The translations under genes and the position numbers were made by a program. A DNA stretch of 64,000 nucleotides from Amycolatopsis bartoniae (lineage in GTDB: Bacteria > Actinomycetota > Actinomycetes > Mycobacteriales > Pseudonocardiaceae), in NCBI RefSeq assembly GCF_014191255.1, contig NZ_JACHWH010000007.1, forward strand, positions 236,360 through 300,359, written 5' to 3'. The notes beneath the pieces were generated by a model. It was not told the origin of the DNA and did no database searches. It saw nothing but the letters and a program-made list of their open reading frames with translations. Positions 45,503-54,011 of this stretch are shown here, piece by piece. How positions within the stretch are numbered: the stretch's first letter is position 1; every line of letters starts with the position of its first letter.

Positions 45503-46255
45503 ATGAGCGGTGGTGCGCTGTTTCTCGCGGTGTTCTTGGCGTGCACGGTGGAGGCGGTCGAGGCGTTGACGATCGTGCTGGCCGCGGGCACGGCACGGGA
45601 CTGGCGGTCGGCGGGTACCGGCGCCGTCACGGCCCTGGCCGCGCTCGCGGTGCTCGTCGCCGCGCTCGGCCCCGCACTCGCGGTCGTTCCACTGGCAGGC
45701 CTGCGGCTCGTCGTCGGAGGCCTGTTGCTCGTCTTCGGCCTGCAGTGGCTGCGCAAGGCGATTCTGCGGGCGAGCGGCCTCAAGGCCGAGCACGACGAAA
45801 ACGCGGCGTTCGGCAAGGAGGTCGCCGCGGCGAAAACGGCGCCTGCGCAGGCGAAGTCCGGGGTCCGGGACTGGTACGCGTTCACGCTGTCGTTCAAGGG
45901 AGTGTTCCTGGAAGGTCTCGAAGTCGCGTTCATCGCCTTGACTTTCGGCAGCAACCAGCACGACGTGCCACTGGCCGCGATCGCCGCGTTGTCCGCGATC
46001 GCAGTCGTGGCGGCCGCCGGTTTCGCGGTGCGCGCTCCGCTCGCCCGCGTACCCGAGAACTCGCTGAAGTTCGTCGTGGGAGTGATGCTGACCGCCTTCG
46101 GCCTCTACTGGGGCGGCGAGGGAGCCGGCGCGCGGTGGCCGGGATCCGACGCGGCACTGCTCGTACTGGTGCCGGCGGTCGGGCTGTTCGCGCTCGGCCT
46201 CGTCGCGGTGCTGCGCACCAGGACATCGGCCACAGCCGAGAGGGGACACCGATGA
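45503..46255 (+). CDS. COG4280-like membrane transporter with duplicated glutamate motif
   Basis: 250 residues from ATG 45503 with GAAGGAGG. About seven membrane helices. Two similar sites appear in the two halves: LACTVEAVEALTIVLAAG (residues ~13-30) and GVFLEGLEVAFIALTFG (~133-149), each with a pair of Glu residues (E-x-x-E) within a helix, comparable to the REGLE motifs of FTR1 iron permeases or the E-x-G-D motif of Mn/Ca transporters of the UPF0016 family. This suggests a cation transporter, unproven. The next gene overlaps by four bases. Confidence 0.75.
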   Translation: MSGGALFLAVFLACTVEAVEALTIVLAAGTARDWRSAGTGAVTALAALAVLVAALGPALAVVPLAGLRLVVGGLLLVFGLQWLRKAILRASGLKAEHDENAAFGKEVAAAKTAPAQAKSGVRDWYAFTLSFKGVFLEGLEVAFIALTFGSNQHDVPLAAIAALSAIAVVAAAGFAVRAPLARVPENSLKFVVGVMLTAFGLYWGGEGAGARWPGSDAALLVLVPAVGLFALGLVAVLRTRTSATAERGHR

Positions 46256-46455
46256 GCTGGCTCCGGCGGTTTTTCGCGTTCTGCTATGACTTCGTCGTCG
46301 GTGATGACTGGCGGGCCGCCGCGGCGGTGGTCGCGGCCCTCTTCGCGACCTACCTCGTCAGTGCCGCCGGCGTACCGTCGTGGTGGATCTTGCCCGGTGC
46401 AGTGGTGGTCGTGCTCCCGTTGACCTTGTGGCGCGCGGCACGACGACGACGGTGA
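46252..46455 (+). CDS. Small two-helix membrane protein
   Basis: 67 residues from ATG 46252, whose ATGA overlaps the transporter stop. The sequence has an amphipathic basic start (WLRRFFAFCYDFVVGDDW), two membrane helices (AAAAVVAALFATYLVSAAG; WWILPGAVVVVLPLTLW) and a basic tail. Translationally coupled to the transporter and probably an accessory subunit. No known family is recognised. Confidence 0.7.
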   Translation: MSWLRRFFAFCYDFVVGDDWRAAAAVVAALFATYLVSAAGVPSWWILPGAVVVVLPLTLWRAARRRR

Positions 46456-46471
46456 CCGGCGGCTGTCCTTT

Positions 46472-48505
46472 TCACGTCGCCACCAGGTCAGGTGGTGCGA
46501 CTGAGGCGGTGGTGCCCTCGATCACCCGGCGGTAGAGCTGTTCGAAGCGGGTCAGCGTCTCCTCGACGTCGTGTCCCGCGATCAGCTCGGCACTCGCTCG
46601 CCCCATCGCGTCTCGTACCGAGCGGTCGCTCAGGACGTCGGCGAGCGTCCTGCTCAGTCCGGCAACGTCGCCGGGGCGGTACAACCAGCCGTTGTGGCCG
46701 GGCCGCACCAGGTGCGGCAGCGCCATCGCGTCGGCCGCGACGACCGGCCTGCCCGCCGCCATGGCTTCCATCGTCGCGAGGCTCTGCAGCTCCGCCGTGC
46801 CGGGCATGCAGAACACCGCACAGGACTGGTAGGCGCGCACGAGCTCCTCGTCGGTGACGAATCCCCGCAAGGTGACGCGGTCGGCGACACCGAGCCGCGT
46901 CGCCAGCTCTGCCAGCCGGTCACGCTCACTGCCGTCCCCCACCAGTTCCACCCTCGCGCCGAGTCCCGCGGGCAGCGAGGCGAATGCCTGGAGCAACTCG
47001 TGGACGTTCTTTTCCGCGTCCAGCCTGCCCACGAACAGGATGACCGGAGCACCGGCCGTCACAGTTCCCGCGGACGCGAAGTGGTCACGGTCGACGCCAC
47101 ACGAGATCGCCGTCGCGGCGGCTTTCACCCCGTTCTGCCCCAGCAGCTGTACCGCACGAGGGGTCGGCGCGGTCACCGCGCTCGCGTTCTTGAGCACCCG
47201 TGCCAGGTCCCACCACGCGACACGCACGAACAGCCGGTGGGACCACCGCGGGAGCGGACCGTAGCCCAAGAGGTTCTCCGGCATGAAGTGGTTCGTGGCG
47301 ACGACCGGGACACCCGCGGCGGCCGTGACCCGCACCGCATGCCGCCCGACGACGAAGTGGGCCTGGCTGTGGACGAGGTCGGGCTCGATCGCCGCCAGCA
47401 GCGCGGGAACCGATTTCGCGACACGCCAAGGTGCACACACCCGGAAGGTCGGGTGAAAGGGCGTCCGTCTCGCCCCGATCCGGTGTACGACGACACCCTC
47501 GGCCGTCTCCGTCAGGTCGTGTTTCGTGGTCGCCGGGCACAGGACGTGCACCTCGTGGCCGCGCGCGGCGAGTCCGGCGGCGAGGCCGTGCGCGAAGTGC
47601 GACGCGCCGTTGATGTCGGGCGGATACGTGTCCGCGGCCACCACGATGCGCAGCGGACCGTCGCGGCGACCGGAGCGTGACGCCGGCGGGGCGTCCGGTA
47701 CCGAGCGTGTGAGCACGACCAGGCCCACGATCGCGGCCGCCGCGGGCAGCGCCCCGGCGGTGAGCAGTGAGCCACTCCCCTCGCCGTAGGCGAAAACTCC
47801 GATCAGGACAGCGACAAGGGGGTCGATGATCGTCGTCGTGCCCACCACGACCGCGGACGATCCGGCGGCGTGCGCCTGGTGCACGAACCAGCCACCGGCC
47901 GCTGCCGCGAGCACGATTTCCGCGAGCACCAGCGGCAGCAGGCCGCCCGCCTGACCTTCGGCGAGCACGCGGACCAACGCCGACGTGAACCCGAACAGCA
48001 CCGCCCCGGCACACGCCAGCAGCACACACCTCGTCCGCACGCCCGCGGCCCGCGCGGCCAGTGCCAGCAGCACCGCAGCGACCGGAACCCACTGGGTGAC
48101 GGCAAGGTCGGGTGTGGCACCGGTGGGCGGGGTGACGGCGGACAGCACGATGAACACCCCCACGCCACCCACCACCAGCGTCATCGCGGCGAGCACTCCA
48201 GCGCTGGGCCGCACCTTCGCGAGGACCGCCGTGACCACCAGGTTCAGCACCCCGATCGGTTGCACGACGGTCAGTGGCGCGAACATGAGCGAGACGACGT
48301 GCAGGGCCGCCCCCGCCACGAGGAACAGCACGCTCCAGCGCCAGGACGCGACGCGCAGCATCGCGCGTGCTCCCGAGACGCTCAGCACCGGGCCCGAGGT
48401 GACCTTCCGGACCGAAGCGTGCTGAAGGTGGTTGGCGACCGCGTAACAGAGAGCCGCCGCGACCGCACATCCGATGGCCGCAATCAGCATGGTCCTCATG
48501 GTCAC
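46472..48505 (-). CDS. Fusion of a DMT-type membrane domain and a GT4 glycosyltransferase
   Basis: 677 residues from GTG 48505; ATG 48499 and 48490 are alternatives because no ribosome-binding site decides. Residues 1-268 form about nine or ten membrane helices of the drug/metabolite-transporter (EamA-like) superfamily (APLTVVQPIGVLNLVVTAVL; GTTTIIDPLVAVLIGVFAYG). From residue 285 a GT-B family 4 glycosyltransferase follows: IVVAADTYPPDINGASHFAH, VILFVGRLDAEKNVHELLQA and GTAELQSLATMEAMAAGRPV with the E-x7-E donor-binding pair. A transporter joined to a glycosyltransferase suggests membrane-linked transfer of a mannosyl-type unit to a lipid. Acceptor unknown. Confidence 0.88.
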   Translation of the reverse strand: MTMRTMLIAAIGCAVAAALCYAVANHLQHASVRKVTSGPVLSVSGARAMLRVASWRWSVLFLVAGAALHVVSLMFAPLTVVQPIGVLNLVVTAVLAKVRPSAGVLAAMTLVVGGVGVFIVLSAVTPPTGATPDLAVTQWVPVAAVLLALAARAAGVRTRCVLLACAGAVLFGFTSALVRVLAEGQAGGLLPLVLAEIVLAAAAGGWFVHQAHAAGSSAVVVGTTTIIDPLVAVLIGVFAYGEGSGSLLTAGALPAAAAIVGLVVLTRSVPDAPPASRSGRRDGPLRIVVAADTYPPDINGASHFAHGLAAGLAARGHEVHVLCPATTKHDLTETAEGVVVHRIGARRTPFHPTFRVCAPWRVAKSVPALLAAIEPDLVHSQAHFVVGRHAVRVTAAAGVPVVATNHFMPENLLGYGPLPRWSHRLFVRVAWWDLARVLKNASAVTAPTPRAVQLLGQNGVKAAATAISCGVDRDHFASAGTVTAGAPVILFVGRLDAEKNVHELLQAFASLPAGLGARVELVGDGSERDRLAELATRLGVADRVTLRGFVTDEELVRAYQSCAVFCMPGTAELQSLATMEAMAAGRPVVAADAMALPHLVRPGHNGWLYRPGDVAGLSRTLADVLSDRSVRDAMGRASAELIAGHDVEETLTRFEQLYRRVIEGTTASVAPPDLVAT

Positions 48506-48749
48506 CGACGGTAGGAAGGCCGGGGTTCACGCTCGGTACGCTTCAGGCAAGCCGAAGGCAAAACGTCGGTGCGGACCGCGATCGGGATCGCGCACTGTCC
48601 GATGTGGACCAGCGCTCAGTATCTCCCGCGCACAGCGCATTCACAGGTCCGCTTGCCGTGCGTTAACCCTCGCTTGACCGGACTCGGACACTCCGGCTCG
48701 TAACGTCGCTTCCGACCCTGCCGAGTGCAGCTTCCAGGACGAGGACGCG

Positions 48750-49208
48750 ATGAACACATCCCACTCCACCCCGCAGGCGAACGGCACGGACGCGGAGGAG
48801 ATCCCAGCCGGGGCGCAGCGTTGCTCGGACGCCGAGCGTGAACGGACCAGCGCCCACCTGCAGGCGGCGGCGGGCGAAGGACGGTTGGCGATGGACGAGG
48901 TCGAAGACCGGCTCGCTAGAACCTACGCCGCGCGCTACCGCCACGAGCTCGAGGCCATCACCGCGGACCTCCCCCGCGACGCAACCCCTGCCGGGTGGGG
49001 CGCCGTCCTCGCTCTGGCGGGCCGCCAGCTCCAGGACGATCTGGCGGCACTGACCGGCCGGGCGAACGTTCCGGCGGGACGCCGGAGGACCGTGGTGCTC
49101 ACGCTCGCGGCGCTGACCATCGTCCTGTTCGCGGTGGCCACGGTCGTCCTCGCGTTGCACGGCATCGTCGGCGACGGGCCCGACCACCACGGCTTCCCCC
49201 GCGAATGA
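48750..49208 (+). CDS. DUF1707 (SHOCT-like) membrane protein
   Basis: 152 residues from ATG 48750. The DUF1707 motif RCSDAERERTSAHLQAAAGE, then GRLAMDEVEDRLARTYAARY and ELEAITADLP, occupies residues 23-75, and a single membrane helix (TLAALTIVLFAVATVVLALH) lies near the C-terminus. DUF1707 is widespread in actinobacteria, with no defined biochemical function; it resembles the SHOCT oligomerization domain. Divergent from the DMT-GT4 fusion with about 245 bases between. Confidence 0.85.
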   Translation: MNTSHSTPQANGTDAEEIPAGAQRCSDAERERTSAHLQAAAGEGRLAMDEVEDRLARTYAARYRHELEAITADLPRDATPAGWGAVLALAGRQLQDDLAALTGRANVPAGRRRTVVLTLAALTIVLFAVATVVLALHGIVGDGPDHHGFPRE

Positions 49209-49279
49209 AGCGTGCGTGCGCGGTCTGCGAGGTACGGCCTACGCCACGTACCCGCCGCGGCGAAAGATGCCGCACGTTC

Positions 49280-49296
49280 GGGGTACTGGCGTTACC
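49280..49296 (+). promoter_or_regulatory. Shared motif upstream of XRE/MmyB regulator
   Basis: GGGGTACTGGCGTTACC ends 35 bases before the regulator start. The same 17 bases with one change (GGGGTACTGGCATTACC) stand at 50241-50257 before the alcohol dehydrogenase gene. A repeated element of this length in front of a regulator and its neighbour operon is probably the regulator's binding site. Confidence 0.6.
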
Positions 49297-49331
49297 TCCT
49301 CGGTGACCGCAACGGCACCTACCCTGGAGTG

Positions 49332-50225
49332 ATGAGCCACAGCGACCACCGCGCCCAGGTACGCGAGTTCCTCAGCTCGCGGCGTGCCCGGCTCACCCCC
49401 GAGCAGGCCGGGCTGCCCGCCTACGGCGGCCACCGCCGGGTGAAGGGGCTGCGGCGGGAAGAGGTCGCGCTGCTGGCCGGGGTGTCGATCGACTACTACG
49501 TGCGCATGGAGCGCGGCAACCTTTCCGGCGCGTCGGAAAGCGTGCTCGACGCGCTGGCCCGCGCGTTACAACTGGACGAGGCCGAGCGCGAGCACCTGTT
49601 CACCCTCGCCCGCAACGCCGAAGCACCGACACGGCGGCGCCGGACACCGCCGACCACGGTCCGCCCCGCCGTCCAGCAGGTGCTGGACGCCATCAGCGAC
49701 GCCCCGGCCTGGGTGCGCAACGGCCGCCACGACATCGTCGCCACGAACCGGCTCGGTCGCGCGCTCTACGCCCCGGTGCTCGAAGACCCGCGCAGACCGG
49801 CGAACACGACGCGATTCGTCTACCTCTCCCCTGCCGCGCGCGAGTTCTTCGTGGACTGGGACCGCATCGCCAACGACGCCGCCGCGATGCTGCGGCTGGA
49901 GGCCGGCCGCAACCCGCACGACCCCGACCTCATCGCGCTCGTGGGTGAGCTGTCGACGCAGAGTGAGCTGTTCCGGCAGCGGTGGGCATCGCAGGACGTG
50001 CAGTATCACCGCAGTGGCCAGAAACGCTTGCGTCATCCGATCGTGGGACAACTGGATCTGAATTTCGAGTCGATGCAGCTGCCCTCGGAGCCCGGGTTGA
50101 CGCTCAACGTCTACACCGCGGCGCCGGACACCCCGACCGCTGACGGGCTGAAGATGCTCGCCAGCTGGGCCGCGACCCAGGACCTCGCCGACGTCGAACC
50201 GGCCGCTACCAAACGACAGCAGTAG
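49332..50225 (+). CDS. XRE-family regulator with MmyB-like ligand domain
   Basis: 297 residues from ATG 49332. HTH segment: RRVKGLRREEVALLAGVSID and YYVRMERGNLSGASESVLDA. The MmyB-like domain includes APAWVRNGRHDIVATNRLGR and VGELSTQSELFRQRWASQDV. It is a close paralogue of the protein at 41441, with long identical runs. It lies 128 bases before a six-gene redox operon that shares its 17-base upstream motif, and is thus the likely regulator of that operon. Confidence 0.92.
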   Translation: MSHSDHRAQVREFLSSRRARLTPEQAGLPAYGGHRRVKGLRREEVALLAGVSIDYYVRMERGNLSGASESVLDALARALQLDEAEREHLFTLARNAEAPTRRRRTPPTTVRPAVQQVLDAISDAPAWVRNGRHDIVATNRLGRALYAPVLEDPRRPANTTRFVYLSPAAREFFVDWDRIANDAAAMLRLEAGRNPHDPDLIALVGELSTQSELFRQRWASQDVQYHRSGQKRLRHPIVGQLDLNFESMQLPSEPGLTLNVYTAAPDTPTADGLKMLASWAATQDLADVEPAATKRQQ

Positions 50226-50240
50226 CCGCCACCTGAGGTG

Positions 50241-50262
50241 GGGGTACTGGCATTACCGGTAA
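50241..50262 (+). promoter_or_regulatory. Shared motif plus palindrome upstream of the redox operon
   Basis: GGGGTACTGGCATTACC (50241-50257) repeats the element before the XRE gene; its end overlaps TTACCGGTAA (50253-50262), a perfect 10-base palindrome. It lies about 92 bases before the alcohol dehydrogenase start. Likely operator. Confidence 0.6.
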
Positions 50263-50353
50263 GGACAGCCCCTGCCGAGCATCCGGTTCACCGCGTTTGA
50301 TGGGTAGTGACCAGGGAAAACGTCCTGGTCACCGCCTACGACGAGAGTGAGCG

Positions 50354-51388
50354 ATGAAGGCGACGTTGATCTACGGTGCCGGTGACGTACGCGTCGAGAC
50401 AGTGCCGGACCCCAAGCTGCGCGAGCCGACCGACGCGATCGTGCGCGTGCTGCGCGCGTGCATCTGCGGCAGCGACCTGTGGCCCTACGGGTCCAAGCCG
50501 CCCCAGGACCACGGCGACCGGATCGGGCACGAGTTCCTCGGCGTCGTCGAGGACCTCGGCGCCGAGGTGACCGGCCTCAAGCCCGGCGACGTGGTCGTCG
50601 CGCCGTTCGTGTGGGCCGACAACACCTGCGACTTCTGCCGCGAGGGCCTGCAGACCTCCTGCCGCCACGGCGGCCAGTGGGGCAGCAACGACGTCGACGG
50701 CGGTCAGGGCGAAGCCGTGCGTGTGCCGCAGGCCTCCGGCACGCTGGTCAAGCTGCCCGTGGGCGAGGACTCGGCGCTGTTGCCCTCGCTGCTGAGCCTG
50801 TCCGACGTCTTCCCGACTGGCCACCACTGCGCCGTCACCGCCGGGGTCGACGCCCGCACCACGGTCACCGTCATCGGTGATGGCGCGGTCGGGCTGTCCG
50901 CGGTGCTGGCGGCCAAGCGGCTCGGCGCCGAGCGGATCGTCCTGATGGGACGGCACACCGCCCGCACCGACCTCGGCCGCGCGTTCGGCGCCACCGACGT
51001 CGTCGCCGAACGCGGCGACGAAGGCATCGAGCGCGTCCGCGAGCTGACCGGCGGCGACGGCACCCACACCGTGCTCGAATGCGTCGGGACCAAGCCGGCC
51101 ATCGAGACCGCTTTCGGCGTCGTGCGCGACGGCGGCACGGTCAGCCGCGTCGGCGTCCCGCAGTACCCGGAGGTTCCGGCCGACTTCGGGGTGTTCTTCC
51201 GCAACATCACCCTCACCGGCGGGGTCGCCCCGGCCCGTGCCTACATCGAAGAACTGTTGCCGGACATCCTCGACGGCCGCATCGAGCCGGGAAAGGTGTT
51301 CGACCGCACCGTCGGGCTCGACGACGTCCCGGACGGCTACCGGGCCATGGCCGACCGCGACGCGCTGAAGGTGCTGATCCGCCCGTGA
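50354..51388 (+). CDS. Zinc-dependent alcohol dehydrogenase (MDR family)
   Basis: 344 residues from ATG 50354. Catalytic zinc site: CICGSDLWPYG (Cys) and DRIGHEFLGVVEDLG (His-Glu). The structural-zinc loop ADNTCDFCREGLQTSC retains only three Cys where four are usual. The Rossmann motif is TVTVIGDGAVGLSAVLAAKR. It is an NAD(P)-dependent medium-chain dehydrogenase of the kind often described as an alcohol or threonine-type dehydrogenase. First gene of the redox cassette; the following gene overlaps its stop. Confidence 0.92.
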   Translation: MKATLIYGAGDVRVETVPDPKLREPTDAIVRVLRACICGSDLWPYGSKPPQDHGDRIGHEFLGVVEDLGAEVTGLKPGDVVVAPFVWADNTCDFCREGLQTSCRHGGQWGSNDVDGGQGEAVRVPQASGTLVKLPVGEDSALLPSLLSLSDVFPTGHHCAVTAGVDARTTVTVIGDGAVGLSAVLAAKRLGAERIVLMGRHTARTDLGRAFGATDVVAERGDEGIERVRELTGGDGTHTVLECVGTKPAIETAFGVVRDGGTVSRVGVPQYPEVPADFGVFFRNITLTGGVAPARAYIEELLPDILDGRIEPGKVFDRTVGLDDVPDGYRAMADRDALKVLIRP

Positions 51389-51777
51389 CCGCGCGCAACC
51401 CGGCCCTGGCCGCGGCCCGAGATGACGACGAACTGACGATCGCGTCGCGCCGAGCCGACGGCTCGCTGCGGCCGGCCCGGATCGTCTGGGCCGTCGAGCA
51501 CGACGGCGCGCTCTACGTGCGTTCGGTCAACGGCCCGGACGCGGCCTGGTACCGCGGCACCCGCACCCGTCACGAAGGACAGGTCACCGCGGGCGGGCAC
51601 TCCGCCGACGTCACCTTCGTCGACGCCGCCGACGACACCGCGCTCAACGACGCGATCGACCGCGCCTACCGCACCAAGTACCGGCGCTACGCCGCGAACA
51701 TCCTCGACCACATCACCAGCCCCCGGGCACGGGCCACGACCATCCGGCTCGTGCCCGCACAATCCACAAAGGACTGA
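51385..51777 (+). CDS. DUF2255 family protein
   Basis: 130 residues from GTG 51385, overlapping the ADH stop (GTGA). Motifs of DUF2255 are LTIASRRADGSLRPARIVWA, ALYVRSVNGPDAAWYRG and DDTALNDAIDRAYRTKYRRY. The fold resembles F420/FMN-binding split barrels of the deazaflavin-dependent nitroreductase type, though no activity is established. The coupling with ADH suggests a linked redox role. Confidence 0.82.
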   Translation: MTARNPALAAARDDDELTIASRRADGSLRPARIVWAVEHDGALYVRSVNGPDAAWYRGTRTRHEGQVTAGGHSADVTFVDAADDTALNDAIDRAYRTKYRRYAANILDHITSPRARATTIRLVPAQSTKD

Positions 51778-51779
51778 CC

Positions 51780-52187
51780 ATGCAGTTCCTGCCGAAACCC
51801 CCGTCGGCCAAGGGCCCCGCGGAGTGGTTCACCGGTGACGTCCACTTCGACGTCATCGCCCCGGGCACCGAAACCCGCGGCAAGGTCAACGCCGTGCATT
51901 TCGCTCCCGGCGCCCGCACCGCCTGGCACCGGCACGTCAACGGCCAGACGTTGCACGTCACCGAAGGCGTCGGCCTGACCCAGTCCCGCGGCGGCGACGT
52001 CGTCGAAATCCGGCCCGGCGACACCGTCTGGTGCCCGCCCGGCGAGTGGCACTGGCACGGCGCCGCCCCCGGGCACTTCATGACCCACCTGGCCATCTGG
52101 GACGGCCTCGCCGACGGCCAGGACGGCCCGGAAACCGAATGGGGCGAGCACGTCACCGACGCCGAATACCGCGCCCACTCCTCCTGA
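51780..52187 (+). CDS. Cupin-domain protein
   Basis: 135 residues from ATG 51780, two bases after the previous stop. The cupin metal motif is APGARTAWHRHVNGQTLHVT (His-x-His with Gln/His following), and GDTVWCPPGEWHWHGAAPGH gives the second motif. The protein begins with PKPPSAKGPAEWFTGDVHFD, a form common in small carboxymuconolactone-linked or quercetinase-like cupins. The substrate is unknown. Part of the redox operon. Confidence 0.88.
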   Translation: MQFLPKPPSAKGPAEWFTGDVHFDVIAPGTETRGKVNAVHFAPGARTAWHRHVNGQTLHVTEGVGLTQSRGGDVVEIRPGDTVWCPPGEWHWHGAAPGHFMTHLAIWDGLADGQDGPETEWGEHVTDAEYRAHSS

Positions 52188-52197
52188 AAGGCCGTTC

Positions 52198-53040
52198 ATG
52201 CCCCAGCGAACCTGGTTCATCACCGGCGTGAACAGCGGCTTCGGCCGCGAACTCACCCAGCAACTGCTCGACCGCGGCGACCGGGTGATCGGCACGGTCC
52301 GCGACCGCGCCAAGGTCGCCGACCTGCTCGAACGCCACCCGGACGCCTTTCACGCCGAGGTCCTCGACCTGACCGACACCGCCGCGATCCACGAGGTGAT
52401 CGACCGGGCTTTCACCGAGGCCGGCCGCGTCGACGTCGTGATCAGCAACGCCGGCTACGGCCTGTTCGGGGCAGCGGAGGAACTCAGCGGCGCCCAGGTC
52501 GAGCACATCGTCGCCACCAACCTCACCGGGCCGATCCACCTCATCCGCGGCGCGCTGCCCCACCTGCGCAAGCAAGGCCACGGGCGGATCATCCAGATCT
52601 CCTCCTACGGCGGGCAGGTCGCCTTCCCCGGCAACTCCCTCTACCACGCCACCAAATGGGGCATCGAAGGCTTCGCCGAATCCGTCGCCCAGGAGGTCGC
52701 GCCGTTCGGCATCGGCGTCACGATCGTCGAACCCGGTGGCGCTCGCACTGAATTCCGTTACGGCAGCGCCCAGGTGGCCGACCTCCTGCCCGCCTACGAC
52801 AACACCCCGGCCCACGGGTTCCTCGCGATGCTCGACCCGGCGAATGGCCTCGCCCCCGGCGACCCCGCCCGGATGGCCGCCCGCATCATCGAATCCGCCG
52901 ACCACGACTCGGCGCCGCTCCGCATCGTCCTGGGCTCGCAAGCCCTGCACGTGACGCTGGAAACCCTGCGCACGCGGATCGCGGACTTCGAGACACAGCA
53001 CGAACTCGCGGCGTCGACCGACCACCTGCCCGGCGACTAG
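52198..53040 (+). CDS. Short-chain dehydrogenase/reductase
   Basis: 280 residues from ATG 52198 with GAAAGG upstream. Nucleotide motif FITGVNSGFGRELTQQLLDR, ISNAGYGLFGAAEEL in place of NNAG, and the active site QISSYGGQVAFPG with YHATKWGIEGFAES (Tyr-x-x-x-Lys). The length and C-terminal extension resemble the group that acts on retinol- or oxo-type substrates. Third-to-last enzyme class in the redox cassette. Confidence 0.92.
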   Translation: MPQRTWFITGVNSGFGRELTQQLLDRGDRVIGTVRDRAKVADLLERHPDAFHAEVLDLTDTAAIHEVIDRAFTEAGRVDVVISNAGYGLFGAAEELSGAQVEHIVATNLTGPIHLIRGALPHLRKQGHGRIIQISSYGGQVAFPGNSLYHATKWGIEGFAESVAQEVAPFGIGVTIVEPGGARTEFRYGSAQVADLLPAYDNTPAHGFLAMLDPANGLAPGDPARMAARIIESADHDSAPLRIVLGSQALHVTLETLRTRIADFETQHELAASTDHLPGD

Positions 53041-53078
53041 CACGCAGCACCCAGAACTTCTGGAAGGACGACCTACCG

Positions 53079-54011
53079 ATGGCCACAACGGTCACCTCCC
53101 CACACGACACGTTCGAGCTCAACAACGGGGTCCGGATTCCCGTGATCGGGCTCGGAGTGTTCCAAACCCCGCCGGAGCAGACCGTGCAGGCAGTCGAGGT
53201 CGCCCTGCGGGCCGGCTACCGGCACATCGACACCGCCGCCGCCTACCGCAACGAACGCGAGGTCGGCGAAGGGATCCGCCGCTCCGGTATCCCTCGTGAA
53301 GCAGTGTTCGTGGAGACGAAGATCTGGGTCAGCGACTTCGGCTACGACCAGACACTGCACGCGTTCGACAAGGCCACCGCCAAGCTCGGGTTCGACACGA
53401 TCGACCTGCTGTTGCTGCACCAGCCCGCCGTCGACGCGTTCGACCGCACCATCGGCGCCTACCGGGCGCTGGAGAAGCTCCTCACCGACGGTCGGGTCCG
53501 CGCGATCGGGGTCAGCAACTTCACCCCGGCACTGCTGGACCGGCTGCTCGGCGAGGTCGAGGTGGTGCCCGCGGTGAACCAGATCGAGCTGCACCCCTAC
53601 TTCACCCAGGCCGACACGCAGCGCGCGGATGCCGAGCACGACATCCTCACCCAGGCGTGGTCCCCGATCGGCGGAATCACCTTCTACCGCGGCAACGACG
53701 GCGGCCCCGGCAAGAGCACCCTCACCGACCCCACCCTGCGTCAGATCGCCGACCGCTACGGGAAGACCCCCGCGCAGGTCATGCTGCGCTGGCACCTGCA
53801 GCAGGGCCGCTCCGCGATCCCGAAGTCCACCGACCCGGCCCGCCTCGCGGAGAACATCGACATTTTCGACTTCACCCTCACCCGTGCGGACCTCGCCGCG
53901 ATCGACGCGCTCGACACCGGAGTGCGTGGCGGACCCGACCCCGAGCAGCCGCAACCCCGGTTCTTCGACCTCCGCATCCCCGAAGCCACCTCCGAAGGAT
54001 CACGGTCATGA
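53079..54011 (+). CDS. Aldo/keto reductase
   Basis: 310 residues from ATG 53079 with GGAAGGACG upstream. Catalytic tetrad: Asp and Tyr in YRHIDTAAAYRNEREVGEG, Lys in FVETKIWVSDFGYD, His in DLLLLHQPAVDAFD. NADPH site: HLQQGRSAIPKSTDPARLAE. It belongs to the 2,5-diketo-D-gluconate reductase-like AKR group. In operon; the next gene overlaps by four bases. Confidence 0.94.
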   Translation: MATTVTSPHDTFELNNGVRIPVIGLGVFQTPPEQTVQAVEVALRAGYRHIDTAAAYRNEREVGEGIRRSGIPREAVFVETKIWVSDFGYDQTLHAFDKATAKLGFDTIDLLLLHQPAVDAFDRTIGAYRALEKLLTDGRVRAIGVSNFTPALLDRLLGEVEVVPAVNQIELHPYFTQADTQRADAEHDILTQAWSPIGGITFYRGNDGGPGKSTLTDPTLRQIADRYGKTPAQVMLRWHLQQGRSAIPKSTDPARLAENIDIFDFTLTRADLAAIDALDTGVRGGPDPEQPQPRFFDLRIPEATSEGSRS

